Shown here piece by piece: positions 35,676 through 45,111 of a stretch of DNA of 64,000 nt (positions within the stretch are counted from its first letter, which is position 1; each line of letters opens with the position of its first letter). Source of the stretch: an uncultured Lachnospiraceae bacterium (GTDB lineage Bacteria; Bacillota; Clostridia; Lachnospirales; Lachnospiraceae); contig CANOVJ010000016.1 of NCBI GenBank assembly GCA_947570615.1, positions 1 through 64,000 on the forward strand. Direction: 5' to 3'. Below the pieces are notes generated by a model. It made no database searches and was not told the DNA's origin. It was given only the letters and a program-made list of their open reading frames with translations. A program made the translations under genes and the position numbers.

Positions 35676-36521
35676 TTAAAAGTTCCGCAGTTGGCCCGCA
35701 AAGAGCCGGATATGGGCCGCCGTATTTTTATAAACGCCCTCCACCATGGCTTCCGACAGTTTGAAATAGTCCGCCTTCGTGACGCCGGCGCAATAGTCCC
35801 TGGCATAATCCGCCATGGACTGCAGGCCGGAGGTTGCGATATTGATCTTGCGGATTCCTCCATTGATGGCCCTTCTGAACATCTCCGGAGTCATTCCCGT
35901 GCCGCCGTGAAGCACCAGAGGAACCCTGGTCCTCTCCCGGATCTGATCAAGGATATCAAAACGCAGCTCTGGCAGCGCCGCATAGACGCCGTGGGCGTTT
36001 CCGATCGCCACCGCCAGGGCGTCCACCCCGGTTCTTACGCAGAACTCTCCCGCAGATTCGGGCTCCGTACAGCGGATCTGCTTTTCCCCGCCGCCCTCAT
36101 TTCCGCCTACCACGCCCAGCTCCGCCTCCACCACTGCGCCGTAGGAGGAGGCCAGCTCCTTCACCCTTCTGCTGGCCTCAATATTTTCTTCAAAGGGCAG
36201 GGAGGATGCGTCCAGCATCACGGAAGAAAAGCCCAGCTCCAGAGCCTGCCTGATGCATTCCAGTGTGAGTCCGTGATCCAGATTCACCGCAATATCCACC
36301 GTCGCGTTCTCCGCAGCGGCCACCATCATGGGGCCGATCAGGGAAAGGGGCGAATGTCCCAGACGCTTTTGGGCGATCTGGAGAATCACCGGCTCCCCGA
36401 GCTCCTGGGCCGCCTGCACCACCCCCATGACCATTTCCATATTTCCCACATTAAACGCGCCCACCGCGCCGTTTTTCTGCCCGGCCCGGTCCATGAGCCG
36501 GTCCATCGTCACAAGTGCCAT
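35676..36521 (-). CDS. iolJ: Class II aldolase IolJ (DKGP aldolase)
   Basis: A 281-residue class II aldolase. It has zinc and substrate motifs VNLDHGLTLE (about 82), VVEAELGVVGG (about 130), AIGNAHG and VLHGGTGMT (about 208). It splits 6-phospho-5-dehydro-2-deoxygluconate into dihydroxyacetone phosphate and malonic semialdehyde. It is the first gene of the inositol operon, with AGGAGGAAAT before its ATG. It could be a general FBP aldolase by sequence, but the operon position supports IolJ. It lies only 43 bp after the antiporter gene, so read-through from there is possible. Confidence 0.88.
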   Translation of the reverse strand: MALVTMDRLMDRAGQKNGAVGAFNVGNMEMVMGVVQAAQELGEPVILQIAQKRLGHSPLSLIGPMMVAAAENATVDIAVNLDHGLTLECIRQALELGFSSVMLDASSLPFEENIEASRRVKELASSYGAVVEAELGVVGGNEGGGEKQIRCTEPESAGEFCVRTGVDALAVAIGNAHGVYAALPELRFDILDQIRERTRVPLVLHGGTGMTPEMFRRAINGGIRKINIATSGLQSMADYARDYCAGVTKADYFKLSEAMVEGVYKNTAAHIRLFAGQLRNF

Positions 36522-36564
36522 ATTTCCTCCTGTCCACGTGCTCCGGCACGTATGTAATCAGATG

Positions 36565-38316
36565 TCACTGTTTCTTTCCCTTCTTCTTTTTCTTGTTTCT
36601 GGAGGACTTGACCTCCCTCTCATGGCGCTTTACTTCCCGCTCCATGTTGAAGGTATCGTTCTCGCTGGCTCCCCTGCTGTACTCCCGCAGCTCCGGCAGA
36701 ACCGCGTGTAGCTCCTCCTCGTCGGCCCCCTCCGCGGCACAGGGATACTCCGTCGGATCCGGATCCCCGGAAACCTCCGTCTCTCCCCCGTCCTCCGGGG
36801 CCTGCGCCTTTGGCCCGCACATGTCCGTACTCCGCTGCCCGTCCCCTTCCGGGACTTCGGGCTGCTCATCCCTTTGCAGATCCGCGCGCCCGGGCTCTGT
36901 GGGCTCCTCCTCCCCGCTTTGCAGGGCAGGACAGGAACGGCCCGCCTCCCCGCTGTCCTGCGTTTTTTCCGGAGGGAGAATCGCCTGCTCCCCCGCCTCG
37001 TTTTTCTCAGAGTCTTCCTCCGAAGCGTCCGCCTCCGCACCGGCGACTTTCGCCCCGCAGGCGCTTCTCCCATCAGAAACGGCTTCCTCCTCACAAACCG
37101 CCTTCCCTCCCTTTTCCCTGGAAATGCTTCCCGAGAGGAACAGAGCCGTCTTTGCGCTCACAGGCCCCACCATCTCATAGAGCACGGAGGAGGAAAGAAT
37201 GATGGTCAGCAGAAGATTCCCCGTCTCGGCGGGCAGCATCCTCTGAGCGAGAAAGGCCAGACCTATGGCGACCCCGGCCTGGGGAATCAGGGCAAACCCC
37301 ATATAATTACGGATCGCCGCGCTGGTCTTCATGACCATACAGCTGAAATAGGTGCCCAGGTATTTTCCGATAATACGGATGACAAAATAGCATACGCCGA
37401 TCGCCCCCACTGTGGAGAGCGCGTTCAGATCCAGATTCATCCCTGAGACGATAAAAAAGATGGACATCACCGGAGGGGTGAAGCTGTTAATCTGCCGGAA
37501 CAGCTTTTTGTCCTCGGTCAGATTTATGTAGAATGCGCCGAACACCATGCAGGAGAGCAGCGGGGATATATCGATGGCCGCGCAGATCCCGCTCAGGCCC
37601 AGAAGCATGGCGATGGCCAGAATCAGCCGGTTGTCCCTGCTTCTGGCCGGAATCAGCAGACGGCTTAAGAAATATCCGCAGAAAACTCCCAGCGCGATCA
37701 CGATAATGTTATATGCCAGGGGCACCAGAATATCGTGGGCGGAAAGGCTTCCCGCCGCGTTTCCGTTCACGACGGCCGAAATAATGCTGAAGGCAAGCAG
37801 ACAGACCACATCGTCCAGCGCCACAATCTGCAATAGGGTATCCACGAACTCTCCCTTTGCCTTGTACTGGTTGATGGTCATCATGGTGCTGGCCGGAGCG
37901 GTGGCTGTGGCGATGGCGCCCAGCATCAGCGCAAAATCCCAGTTTAAGCGGAACATGAATTTCAGAAGAAAGGTCACCAGCACCCCCGCCGCCAGGGCCT
38001 CGCTGATGGTGATCACAATGATCCTCCTTCCGGTGCGCATCAGCACTTCCTTTTTGAAGAATTTTCCTACCCCGAAGGCGATGAACGCCAGCGCCAGGTC
38101 GCTGATAAAGCTCATGCCGCCGATCATATTCCGGGGAATAAAATTGAGCCCGCAGGGGCCGATCAGAATCCCCGCCAGAATATAACCGCTCACCTTTGGC
38201 ATGTTCAGGGTATTGGTCATCCGCGTCATGATAAAGCCGGAAAAAAGAATGATGGAGAGGGTAAGAAGCACCCTCGTCTCCTGATTTAACTGATTTAACA
38301 TCCCCACTACATCCAT
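36565..38316 (-). CDS. CPA2-type cation/proton antiporter with acidic tail
   Basis: A 583-residue protein. Residues 1-395 hold about 12 membrane helices of the Kef/CPA2 family, with the paired region LQIVALDDVVCLLAF (about 162) carrying the conserved Asp-Asp. After about residue 400 comes a 180-residue tail rich in E, D, P, G and Q that looks disordered. It ends in a strongly basic stretch (SSRNKKKKKGKKQ). No KTN or TrkA domain is present in the tail, unlike most Kef systems. It exchanges K+ or Na+ for protons. It has its own sigma-A promoter at 38357-38385. Confidence 0.88.
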   Translation of the reverse strand: MDVVGMLNQLNQETRVLLTLSIILFSGFIMTRMTNTLNMPKVSGYILAGILIGPCGLNFIPRNMIGGMSFISDLALAFIAFGVGKFFKKEVLMRTGRRIIVITISEALAAGVLVTFLLKFMFRLNWDFALMLGAIATATAPASTMMTINQYKAKGEFVDTLLQIVALDDVVCLLAFSIISAVVNGNAAGSLSAHDILVPLAYNIIVIALGVFCGYFLSRLLIPARSRDNRLILAIAMLLGLSGICAAIDISPLLSCMVFGAFYINLTEDKKLFRQINSFTPPVMSIFFIVSGMNLDLNALSTVGAIGVCYFVIRIIGKYLGTYFSCMVMKTSAAIRNYMGFALIPQAGVAIGLAFLAQRMLPAETGNLLLTIILSSSVLYEMVGPVSAKTALFLSGSISREKGGKAVCEEEAVSDGRSACGAKVAGAEADASEEDSEKNEAGEQAILPPEKTQDSGEAGRSCPALQSGEEEPTEPGRADLQRDEQPEVPEGDGQRSTDMCGPKAQAPEDGGETEVSGDPDPTEYPCAAEGADEEELHAVLPELREYSRGASENDTFNMEREVKRHEREVKSSRNKKKKKGKKQ

Positions 38317-38356
38317 TCTGCCGACCTCCTGTGCTGACTGTATAAAGTATTAAATC

Positions 38357-38385
38357 ATTTTATCATTCCCTTCCCGTTCAGGCAA
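38357..38385 (-). promoter_or_regulatory. Sigma-A promoter for the antiporter gene
   Basis: On the minus strand TTGCCT (38385-38380), 17 bases, TAAAAT (38362-38357), about 35 bp before the ATG region. It may also feed the inositol operon, because only 43 bp separate the antiporter gene from iolJ. Confidence 0.6.
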
Positions 38386-38499
38386 GAGTGGAACGCATAA
38401 AGAATGAAAAATTGCATGATTTTTTCGTTCCTGTTCTTTTTCTTCTATACTATATGACTATAATCCGTACACAGCGTTCAGAATGTCCTTCGCAGATTG

Positions 38500-39408
38500 T
38501 CAGATGCCGCTTTCCTTCTCCCCTCCCTTTTTCAGGTCATAGTAAAACAGATACTGCTGCATGATTCCCGCATTTTTCTGATACTGCTCAAAGGGAAAGC
38601 CCTGGGGATATCGGCCGGCCAGCACCCTGTCCATATGGACATCCACAGGAAAGGCCTGCGTATGATGCAGGCCAAAAAGACAGACACATTCCGCCACCTT
38701 CACCCCCACTCCGCACAGCTTCATAAGCTCCTGTCGGGCCTGCTCATGGGGCAGCGCCCTGATCTGCGCAAGGTCTGCCTCCCCCCGGGCGATGCATCCC
38801 GCGGTTTCGTGTATGTAGCGGCTGCGATAGCCCAGGTTGCAGGCGCGAAGCTCCTCCGGGGAGGCGGCTGCAAGGGCCTGCGCCCCGGGAAAATCATAAT
38901 AGCGTCTTCCCTGCTTTGTCCTTTTTTCCTCTCCGAAGGTTTTGCAGAGCAGATCGATGCATCTTCTGATCCGCCTGATATTGTTCTGCTGGGAGATCAG
39001 AAAGGAAACGATCATCTCCCACAGATCCTGCCGCAGAATCCTGATCCCGCTGCCGTGCGCCGCGGCCCTGGTAAGCCAGGCGTCCTGCCTGTCGATGGAG
39101 GCGATGATTTTTCCATAATCCTCGTCCAGATCGAAATAATTTTTCCAGACCTTTTCAAACTCCTGCCGGGTGCAGTCAAAGAAAATCTCATCCCCGTTCT
39201 GTCTGATCTCCAGATACCTTCCCAGCGCGCACAGAGCGTAACTCTCCTCCCCGTCCGCATCCAGCCCGGCGCTCCCGGCCCGCTCGCGGTTCGTTTCCGG
39301 CGAATCCTCCCCCTCTGACGCCTGCTTTTCCAGTCGCTCCAGCCGGAAACACTGTCCTGACTCACAGATCTGTCTTATGGAAAAATACTCCGCTCTGACT
39401 CTGACCAT
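38500..39408 (-). CDS. 8-Oxoguanine DNA glycosylase (OGG1 type)
   Basis: A 302-residue HhH-GPD base-excision enzyme if started at MVRVRAEYF (39408), with AAGGAG seven bases upstream. It has the N-terminal OGG domain, then SFLISQQNNIRRIRRCID, and the helix-hairpin-helix LMKLCGVGVKVAECVCLFGL. The catalytic Lys is in VGVKVAEC and the Asp in AFPVDVHMDRVL. It removes 8-oxoguanine opposite C. A short acidic insert lies at about residues 30-55. Confidence 0.9.
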   Translation of the reverse strand: MVRVRAEYFSIRQICESGQCFRLERLEKQASEGEDSPETNRERAGSAGLDADGEESYALCALGRYLEIRQNGDEIFFDCTRQEFEKVWKNYFDLDEDYGKIIASIDRQDAWLTRAAAHGSGIRILRQDLWEMIVSFLISQQNNIRRIRRCIDLLCKTFGEEKRTKQGRRYYDFPGAQALAAASPEELRACNLGYRSRYIHETAGCIARGEADLAQIRALPHEQARQELMKLCGVGVKVAECVCLFGLHHTQAFPVDVHMDRVLAGRYPQGFPFEQYQKNAGIMQQYLFYYDLKKGGEKESGI

Positions 39409-39492
39409 CTCTTTCTCCTTCGCCCGTCGCTCCGGGCCCATCCCTTCGCTCCGAAGGCATTCTTATACCCGCTCTGAATCATGCCAGAGACC

Positions 39493-40845
39493 TCAGTCCT
39501 TCCCGGTATTTCTGCGCAGATCGTACCCGCCCACCCGGCGCAGGCACAAAATTCCCGCCAGATCCGCCAGAAACCACCCGATGGGGATGGCCCACCAGAT
39601 TCCCCACACGCCGATCTGAGGAACCGGCGAGAGCAGATAAGCCAGAAGCACCCTCGTCCCGAGGGAGATCACTGTCAGCACCAGGGACATTTCCGGCTTT
39701 TCCACCCCCCGGTAAAAACCGTAGAGAAGAAAGAGCACGCCGATCCCGCAGTAAAAGGCCCCCTCCGTCCTTAAATAGCCCACGCCGGTCTCTATGATCT
39801 GCCGCTCCCCGGCCTCCACAAAAAAGCCCATCAGCCAGGGGGCAAGCACAAAAATCCCCCCGGAGATGACCACACAGAAAAAGACAGAGAGCGCCGCCGC
39901 CCTGCGGCTTCCCTGTCGGATCCGCAAGACCTTGCCCGCCCCGTGATTCTGGGAGATAAAAAGGGAGAAGGCGTTCCCGAATTCCTGGGCGGGCATATAG
40001 GCAAAGGAGTCGATCTTCACCGCCGCCGCAAAGGCCGCCATCACCACTGTCCCAAAGCTGTTCACCAGCCCCTGGACCATGAGGATGCCGAAATTCATCA
40101 CCGACTGCTGGACGCAGGCGGCCAGACTGTGGCGCACCACCTCCGTCACCGTCCTTCTGTCAACGGCAATCTCCGATCTTCCCGGGCGCAGGTCCGGCTC
40201 CCGGATCCAGGCATAGACCCCGATGCCGATCCCCGACACCGCCTGGGAGAGCACCGTAGCCAGGGCCGCTCCCCCTGCCCCCATCCCGAAACCGATCACA
40301 AACAGAAGATCCAGAGCGATATTCATCGCCGCCGAAATTCCCAGAAAGCACAGTGGAGTCAGGGAATTGCCCATGGCCCGCAGAAGAAATGCAAAATAAT
40401 TATAGAGAAACACGAACCCGATCCCCCAGAAAATCACCCACACATATTCGTGCATCAGCCCGTAAATACTCTCCGGCACCTGCAACAGATGCAGAATGGG
40501 ATGAATCAGCGCAAAGGCCAGCACGCTCAGCAGTACCGCCGCCGCCGCAATAAACAAAAAAGAAGCCAGCATACTCTTTTTCATCTGCGAGGCCTCTTTT
40601 TTTCCGTAATACATGGACAGGATTGCGCCGCTGCCCATACACAGCCCGATGAGGATCGAGGTCAGAAACGTCATCAGCGTGTACGCGCTGCCCACCGCCG
40701 CAAGGGCGTCCTTTCCCAGAAACCGTCCCACGATCAGGGTATCCGCTATATTGTAGCACTGCTGCAACAGATTTCCCAGAATCATGGGGCCGGCAAATTT
40801 CAGCATGGTTTTCGTCACGCTCCCTGTTGTCAGATCCTTTTCCAT
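39493..40845 (-). CDS. MATE-family efflux transporter
   Basis: A 450-residue protein with twelve hydrophobic helices. It starts MEKDLTTGSVTKTMLKFAGP and has ADTLIVGRFLGKDALAAVG, typical of NorM/DinF-like clostridial MATE proteins. It is unrelated in detail to the other MATE gene of the window. It is probably co-oriented with the glycosylase and nfo genes by chance of position. Confidence 0.9.
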   Translation of the reverse strand: MEKDLTTGSVTKTMLKFAGPMILGNLLQQCYNIADTLIVGRFLGKDALAAVGSAYTLMTFLTSILIGLCMGSGAILSMYYGKKEASQMKKSMLASFLFIAAAAVLLSVLAFALIHPILHLLQVPESIYGLMHEYVWVIFWGIGFVFLYNYFAFLLRAMGNSLTPLCFLGISAAMNIALDLLFVIGFGMGAGGAALATVLSQAVSGIGIGVYAWIREPDLRPGRSEIAVDRRTVTEVVRHSLAACVQQSVMNFGILMVQGLVNSFGTVVMAAFAAAVKIDSFAYMPAQEFGNAFSLFISQNHGAGKVLRIRQGSRRAAALSVFFCVVISGGIFVLAPWLMGFFVEAGERQIIETGVGYLRTEGAFYCGIGVLFLLYGFYRGVEKPEMSLVLTVISLGTRVLLAYLLSPVPQIGVWGIWWAIPIGWFLADLAGILCLRRVGGYDLRRNTGKD

Positions 40846-40916
40846 GTATCCCGCATCCTTTCTGTATCCATTCCAAACTCCGCTCTTTCCGCCGCCGGAT
40901 CCTTACCCCGCCGGCC

Positions 40917-41771
40917 TCAGGCGCCGGACACCGGGTCCGCCTCTCCCAGCTGCTGCCTGATCATGCGTATCTCCCGCTTATGTCCCCCGTCATCCAGGGG
41001 CGTCTCCAGATAAAAGGGCAGATTCTTAAGACGCGGATGTTCAAGTACGCCAAGCAGAGCCTCCATCCCGATCTGTCCCTCACCGATGACGGCGTGGCGG
41101 TCCTTATGGGAGCCAAAGGGCGCAAGGCTGTCGTTTAAGTGAATGGCCCGGAGAAGGGGAAGGCCCAGCACACGGTCAAACTCCTCCAGCACACCCTCCA
41201 GATCGTGGACGATGTCATATCCCGCCGAAAAGACGTGACAGGTATCCAGACAGATCCCCACCCTCTCCGGATGGGACACGCCGTCCCGGATGGCCTTAAG
41301 CTCCTCAAAGGAAGCGCCGATTTCCGTCCCCTTCCCGGACATGGTCTCCAAAAGCACCGTGATCCGCTCCCTTCCGGTGATCCCCTGATCAAGGCCTCTT
41401 ATGATGTTCTCAATCCCCGCGCAGACGCCGATTCCCGTATGGCTCCCCGGATGAAAGACCAGATTCTCGATCCCCAGAGCGTCCATCCTGGCCACATCCT
41501 CCCGGATCACCATGCAGGCAAACTCCCAGGTGGATTCTCTGGCGCTCGCCAGATTCATGGTGTAGGGGGCGTGGGCCAGCACCGGGCCAAAGCCGTTCTC
41601 TCTCCGGATCGCATCAAAACGCTCCCTCTCTTTCTCACTGCAGGCGCGATAGCCCGATCCTCTGGGATTTCGGGTGAAAATCTGCATGGTATTCGCTTCC
41701 ATCTCCACCGCATTCTGCGCCGCCCCTGCGATTCCGTCCGCAATGGACATATGGCTCCCTATCGTCAGCAT
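40917..41771 (-). CDS. nfo: Endonuclease IV (AP endonuclease)
   Basis: A 284-residue TIM-barrel enzyme. Zinc ligands appear in order: [13 protein letters not shown] (about 108), LLETMSG (about 142), [13 protein letters not shown] (about 176), [16 protein letters not shown] (about 214-229) and GEGQIG. It cuts DNA at abasic sites, a natural partner for the OGG-type glycosylase two genes away. The length is normal. Confidence 0.95.
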   Translation of the reverse strand: MLTIGSHMSIADGIAGAAQNAVEMEANTMQIFTRNPRGSGYRACSEKERERFDAIRRENGFGPVLAHAPYTMNLASARESTWEFACMVIREDVARMDALGIENLVFHPGSHTGIGVCAGIENIIRGLDQGITGRERITVLLETMSGKGTEIGASFEELKAIRDGVSHPERVGICLDTCHVFSAGYDIVHDLEGVLEEFDRVLGLPLLRAIHLNDSLAPFGSHKDRHAVIGEGQIGMEALLGVLEHPRLKNLPFYLETPLDDGGHKREIRMIRQQLGEADPVSGA

Positions 41772-41797
41772 CAGTTTTGTTCCTCCCTGTCAGAGCA

Positions 41798-42328
41798 TCA
41801 GTCTGTTCCTTCGTCCTCCACCGGCCGCCAGGCCTCCCCGAACTTCACATCCTTAAACAGCGCCGCCAGGCCTGTGATCTGCTTCAGGCGCAGGATCTCG
41901 TCCCTGTCCATTCCCAGATGCCTGGAGATCCATGCGTCGGAGCGCCCCAGCTCGTGGAGCTCCTTTACGATATTGCTCATCAGATCCACGTTATGGCTTC
42001 CCCTGGCCCGGTTGTGCCGAATCGTGCTGGCCATCCTCTGATCGATGGGCTTGTCGATCACGGACACCGGAAGAAGCCCCTTTTCCCTCTCGTAAATATC
42101 CTCGTGCTCGAGCATCACCCGATAGCGGTGAAAGCCGTCCACGATCACATAGATGTCGCTTTCCTTACTGTAATAGCATACAATAGGCATGGTGTAGCCG
42201 TCAATCTTTATACTCTCATAGAGCAGCTTCATCTCCGGGGGTGCCACCGAGTTGGGATTATATGTATTGGGCTTAACCTTCTCCACAGGAACCTGAATGA
42301 TGTGGTAAACAGGGCTGCTATATTCCAT
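41798..42328 (-). CDS. IbrB-like ParB/Srx-domain protein
   Basis: A 176-residue protein with a ParB-type domain: VPVEKVKPNTYNPNSVA near the start, DGYTMPIVCYY and VIVDGFHRYRVMLEH (about 64). The latter is the nucleotide-binding motif of this domain. A helix-turn-helix-like segment follows (DAWISRHLGMDRDEILRLKQI). In E. coli the IbrA/IbrB pair consists of a PAPS-reductase-like protein and a ParB-like protein; the same pair is found here. It overlaps the ibrA-like gene by 11 bp. Confidence 0.82.
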   Translation of the reverse strand: MEYSSPVYHIIQVPVEKVKPNTYNPNSVAPPEMKLLYESIKIDGYTMPIVCYYSKESDIYVIVDGFHRYRVMLEHEDIYEREKGLLPVSVIDKPIDQRMASTIRHNRARGSHNVDLMSNIVKELHELGRSDAWISRHLGMDRDEILRLKQITGLAALFKDVKFGEAWRPVEDEGTD

Positions 42329-43649
42329 ATTCCATCTCCTCCACGCTTTCGTACTTTCGCCTGATGATTTCGATATGTTTCTTCTGCTGCTTGCTCATGC
42401 CAAAGCCCATGAACCGGCAGATATGGTCGTTTTTCAGAATGCAGTAGCACATCCGCTTCCAGCTCGGGATATCCTTGGTGGACTTGATATCGTCCGTATC
42501 GTCCGGGATCTTTCCGATAAAGATAATCCGCGTCTTTTTGCTCAGGGTATAGTTGGAAACCCCGTTCCTTCTGATCTGATAACCGTGCCGCTCCAGCTCC
42601 CTGATGTTCTCCTCGTCCAGCCCCCCGCCCGTCTTGTGCCAGAACTCAATGGAGGTCTTGAACTTCTTCACATAATTATTCCGCAGTCTGGCAGGAAGGG
42701 TGTCCAGCAAAAACAGGGTATAGGACTTCCAGGTATGGCCCTCGGGGAGGGTGACATTGCGATATCCCATGGCTTTGGTCCTTCCATAGATACTGGCAAA
42801 GTTGGCTCCCTGCACCCTGCCCACCAGCTTCACCCAGATCTCGGGATCGATCACGCGATATAAATTTAAGGAATCCTTGGAATAATCGTTAAAGGGGGAC
42901 GCCACCCGCATCTGGGAAACCTTCAGACCTGCCATATAATAAAGATCGTACAGACGATTGTAATCATAGTTAAAAATATAATTGGCGTGCCAGATATCCT
43001 CCGAGGACCAGTCAAAGAGCGGCGAGGCGCACCACACGTCCTTGAACTGCTGAGTGATCCAGCACTCGTCCTTATATCCATACTTCTTATTCAGGAAGCC
43101 GCTGTACCTCTGGAGGGATTCGTCCGCCCGCATTCCCAGAAGACACACGGTTTTTTTGTCCCCATGACAGATCCGGTACCAGCGTCCGAACTGCCTGGCA
43201 AGATCCTCCTGGTGCATCCGGTAACGGTAAGTGGAAATGGGGTTGTTGTCCAGATTAATCACGTACTCCTTACGGGGCATGGGCCGCACCCAGCTCTCCT
43301 TTCTGGTATCGTCCCAGGGATACCAGAACATCTCATAGCTGCTAAGGGCCGTCCGGGTGGCCATGGGAAGGCACACCCAGTAAGGCTCCACCTGATCCTT
43401 TACCCGCTCGAAGGTCCGCTCCACATACTCGCTTGTGACCGTATACTGCGCCTCAAAATCCTGATGGAACATGCCGATCACTCTGTCCGGATAATATTTA
43501 TTCCGGTAATCCAGCAGCATATTGAGCAAAAGCCCGCTGTCCTTTCCCCCGGAAAAGGACACGTAAATATTCTCAAATTCTCTGAAAATCAGATCCAGAC
43601 GCTCTAAAAAGGCGTCGTACACATTCTTTTTCAGATACTCCCGCTTCAT
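42318..43649 (-). CDS. IbrA-like PAPS-reductase-family protein (DUF3440)
   Basis: A 443-residue protein. It has the PP-loop IYVSFSGGKDSGLLLNMLL (about 28-45), GMRADESLQRY (about 170) and PLFDWSSEDIWHANY (about 210), features of adenylyl-type PAPS-reductase-like enzymes. The C-terminal DUF3440 region runs about 300-440. It lacks the C-terminal ECGLH cysteine motif of real PAPS reductases, so it probably does not reduce sulfate. Its relative in E. coli affects expression of immunoglobulin-binding proteins. The substrate is unknown; nucleotide or DNA modification is possible. Confidence 0.82.
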   Translation of the reverse strand: MKREYLKKNVYDAFLERLDLIFREFENIYVSFSGGKDSGLLLNMLLDYRNKYYPDRVIGMFHQDFEAQYTVTSEYVERTFERVKDQVEPYWVCLPMATRTALSSYEMFWYPWDDTRKESWVRPMPRKEYVINLDNNPISTYRYRMHQEDLARQFGRWYRICHGDKKTVCLLGMRADESLQRYSGFLNKKYGYKDECWITQQFKDVWCASPLFDWSSEDIWHANYIFNYDYNRLYDLYYMAGLKVSQMRVASPFNDYSKDSLNLYRVIDPEIWVKLVGRVQGANFASIYGRTKAMGYRNVTLPEGHTWKSYTLFLLDTLPARLRNNYVKKFKTSIEFWHKTGGGLDEENIRELERHGYQIRRNGVSNYTLSKKTRIIFIGKIPDDTDDIKSTKDIPSWKRMCYCILKNDHICRFMGFGMSKQQKKHIEIIRRKYESVEEMEYGI

Positions 43650-43777
43650 ATATCATCCACCCTTTAAGACCGGATTTTCCATATTCTGGAAAAGTCTTAA
43701 TAGTGAATTTATCACAGAAAACGAGTTTATTCAACCGGATATGGTAAATTTTACCATTTTCTGACACCCTGTGATTC

Positions 43778-45082
43778 TCAGTGTACCAGCATGTTCTCGA
43801 TAAAAATCCCGTATCCCCTGGCAGGATCCTGCACCAGAACGTGGGTGACGGCCCCGATGAGCTTATCGTCCTGGATGATGGGACTGCCGCTCATCCCCTG
43901 TACAATTCCCCCGGTGGCCATGAGCAGCTCAGGATCCGTGATCTCCAGCACGATTCCCCGGTTCACATTGTCGTTTTCCAGGTTGATGTCCGTGATCTCC
44001 ACGTCATAGGCCTGCGTCTCCCCTCCCAGAGAACAGATGATCTGGGCAGGGCCCTTTTGGATCTCCTGCTTGAGCCCCAGGGGAAGATAATCGTATTCCA
44101 CCTGCCCGGCGATCTCCGGGGTGCAGATCCCGAAAATCCCCCGGGGGGTATTGGCGGTGATCTCACCCATGATATTTCTGTCGTCGTACTCAATAAATCC
44201 GGTGAGCTCCCCGGGTGATCCGGTGGCTCCCCGGGTGATTCCGATGATCTGGGTATGGTAGAGGGTACCCCTGGACAGACTCATCAGCGTGCTGGTGTCC
44301 ACATCATTGATCCCATGGCCCAGCGCGCCGAAGCAGCCGTTCTCGTCCACATAGGTCATGGTTCCCACCCCCTGGGCGTTGTCCCTGACCCAGATCCCCA
44401 TCTTGTACTCTCCGTTCTGATTCATCTGCGGCCTGGCCTTTACCTCGATCAGCGCATCTCCCCTCTGTACCTTAAACACCAACTCCTGGCCCTCGCAGTG
44501 ACTGATCCGTTCGATCAGCTGCCTCTTTTCGCTGATCTCCTCGTCATTGATCTCCAGGATATAATCCCCTGTCTGGAATACATATTTACCGGGGTTATAC
44601 TTCTGTCCGTCCTCCCCCTCAAACTCGCCGATCCCCACCACCAGCACACCCTGTGTCCTGACGTAGATCCCGATGGGGATCCCCGAGGGCTTAAGGCGCA
44701 GATCCTGGATCACCTCCACGTCCACCTCTTTTAAGGGAATCATCCCGAACAGGCGAAGCTGCAGCTTATACTGATCCACCTGGCTGGCTCTGAGAGTGAG
44801 GGGCCTGCCCAGGTCGATGTGGATCCGGTAATCCATCTCCGGAAAAGGGTTCGCCCCTCCCGACACCTCCACCGCCTCCCTGTAGAGCTCCCCGCTGGCC
44901 GGTACTTTAAAATCCAATTCCTGATCCACCCCCGCTTTGATCATGATGGTGGACGGAACACTGAGCCACATAAAGAAATAGAGAGAAAAAATCACTCCCA
45001 ATACGCCAAGGGTCAGCATCACATATAAAAATCTCTTATAGATCAGAACCCTTCTATGGTCTGGTTCTCCTAAACGTTCCAA
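43778..45082 (-). CDS. spoIVB: SpoIVB serine peptidase (sigma-K checkpoint)
   Basis: A 434-residue protein if started at the TTG at 45082, which has AAAGGA nine bases upstream. An ATG at 45130 lies inside the recN terminator and is unlikely. It has one membrane helix near the start and a PDZ domain (about 165-245, QTGDYILEINDEEI). The S55 peptidase domain has the His in ALGHGINDVD and Ser in GGIVQGMSGSPIIQ. It is made in the forespore and triggers pro-sigma-K processing. In most spore formers spo0A follows; here an ibrA-like gene does. Confidence 0.92.
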   Translation of the reverse strand: MERLGEPDHRRVLIYKRFLYVMLTLGVLGVIFSLYFFMWLSVPSTIMIKAGVDQELDFKVPASGELYREAVEVSGGANPFPEMDYRIHIDLGRPLTLRASQVDQYKLQLRLFGMIPLKEVDVEVIQDLRLKPSGIPIGIYVRTQGVLVVGIGEFEGEDGQKYNPGKYVFQTGDYILEINDEEISEKRQLIERISHCEGQELVFKVQRGDALIEVKARPQMNQNGEYKMGIWVRDNAQGVGTMTYVDENGCFGALGHGINDVDTSTLMSLSRGTLYHTQIIGITRGATGSPGELTGFIEYDDRNIMGEITANTPRGIFGICTPEIAGQVEYDYLPLGLKQEIQKGPAQIICSLGGETQAYDVEITDINLENDNVNRGIVLEITDPELLMATGGIVQGMSGSPIIQDDKLIGAVTHVLVQDPARGYGIFIENMLVH

Positions 45083-45111
45083 GCTTCCACATCCTTTATC
45101 ATAAACTTTGT

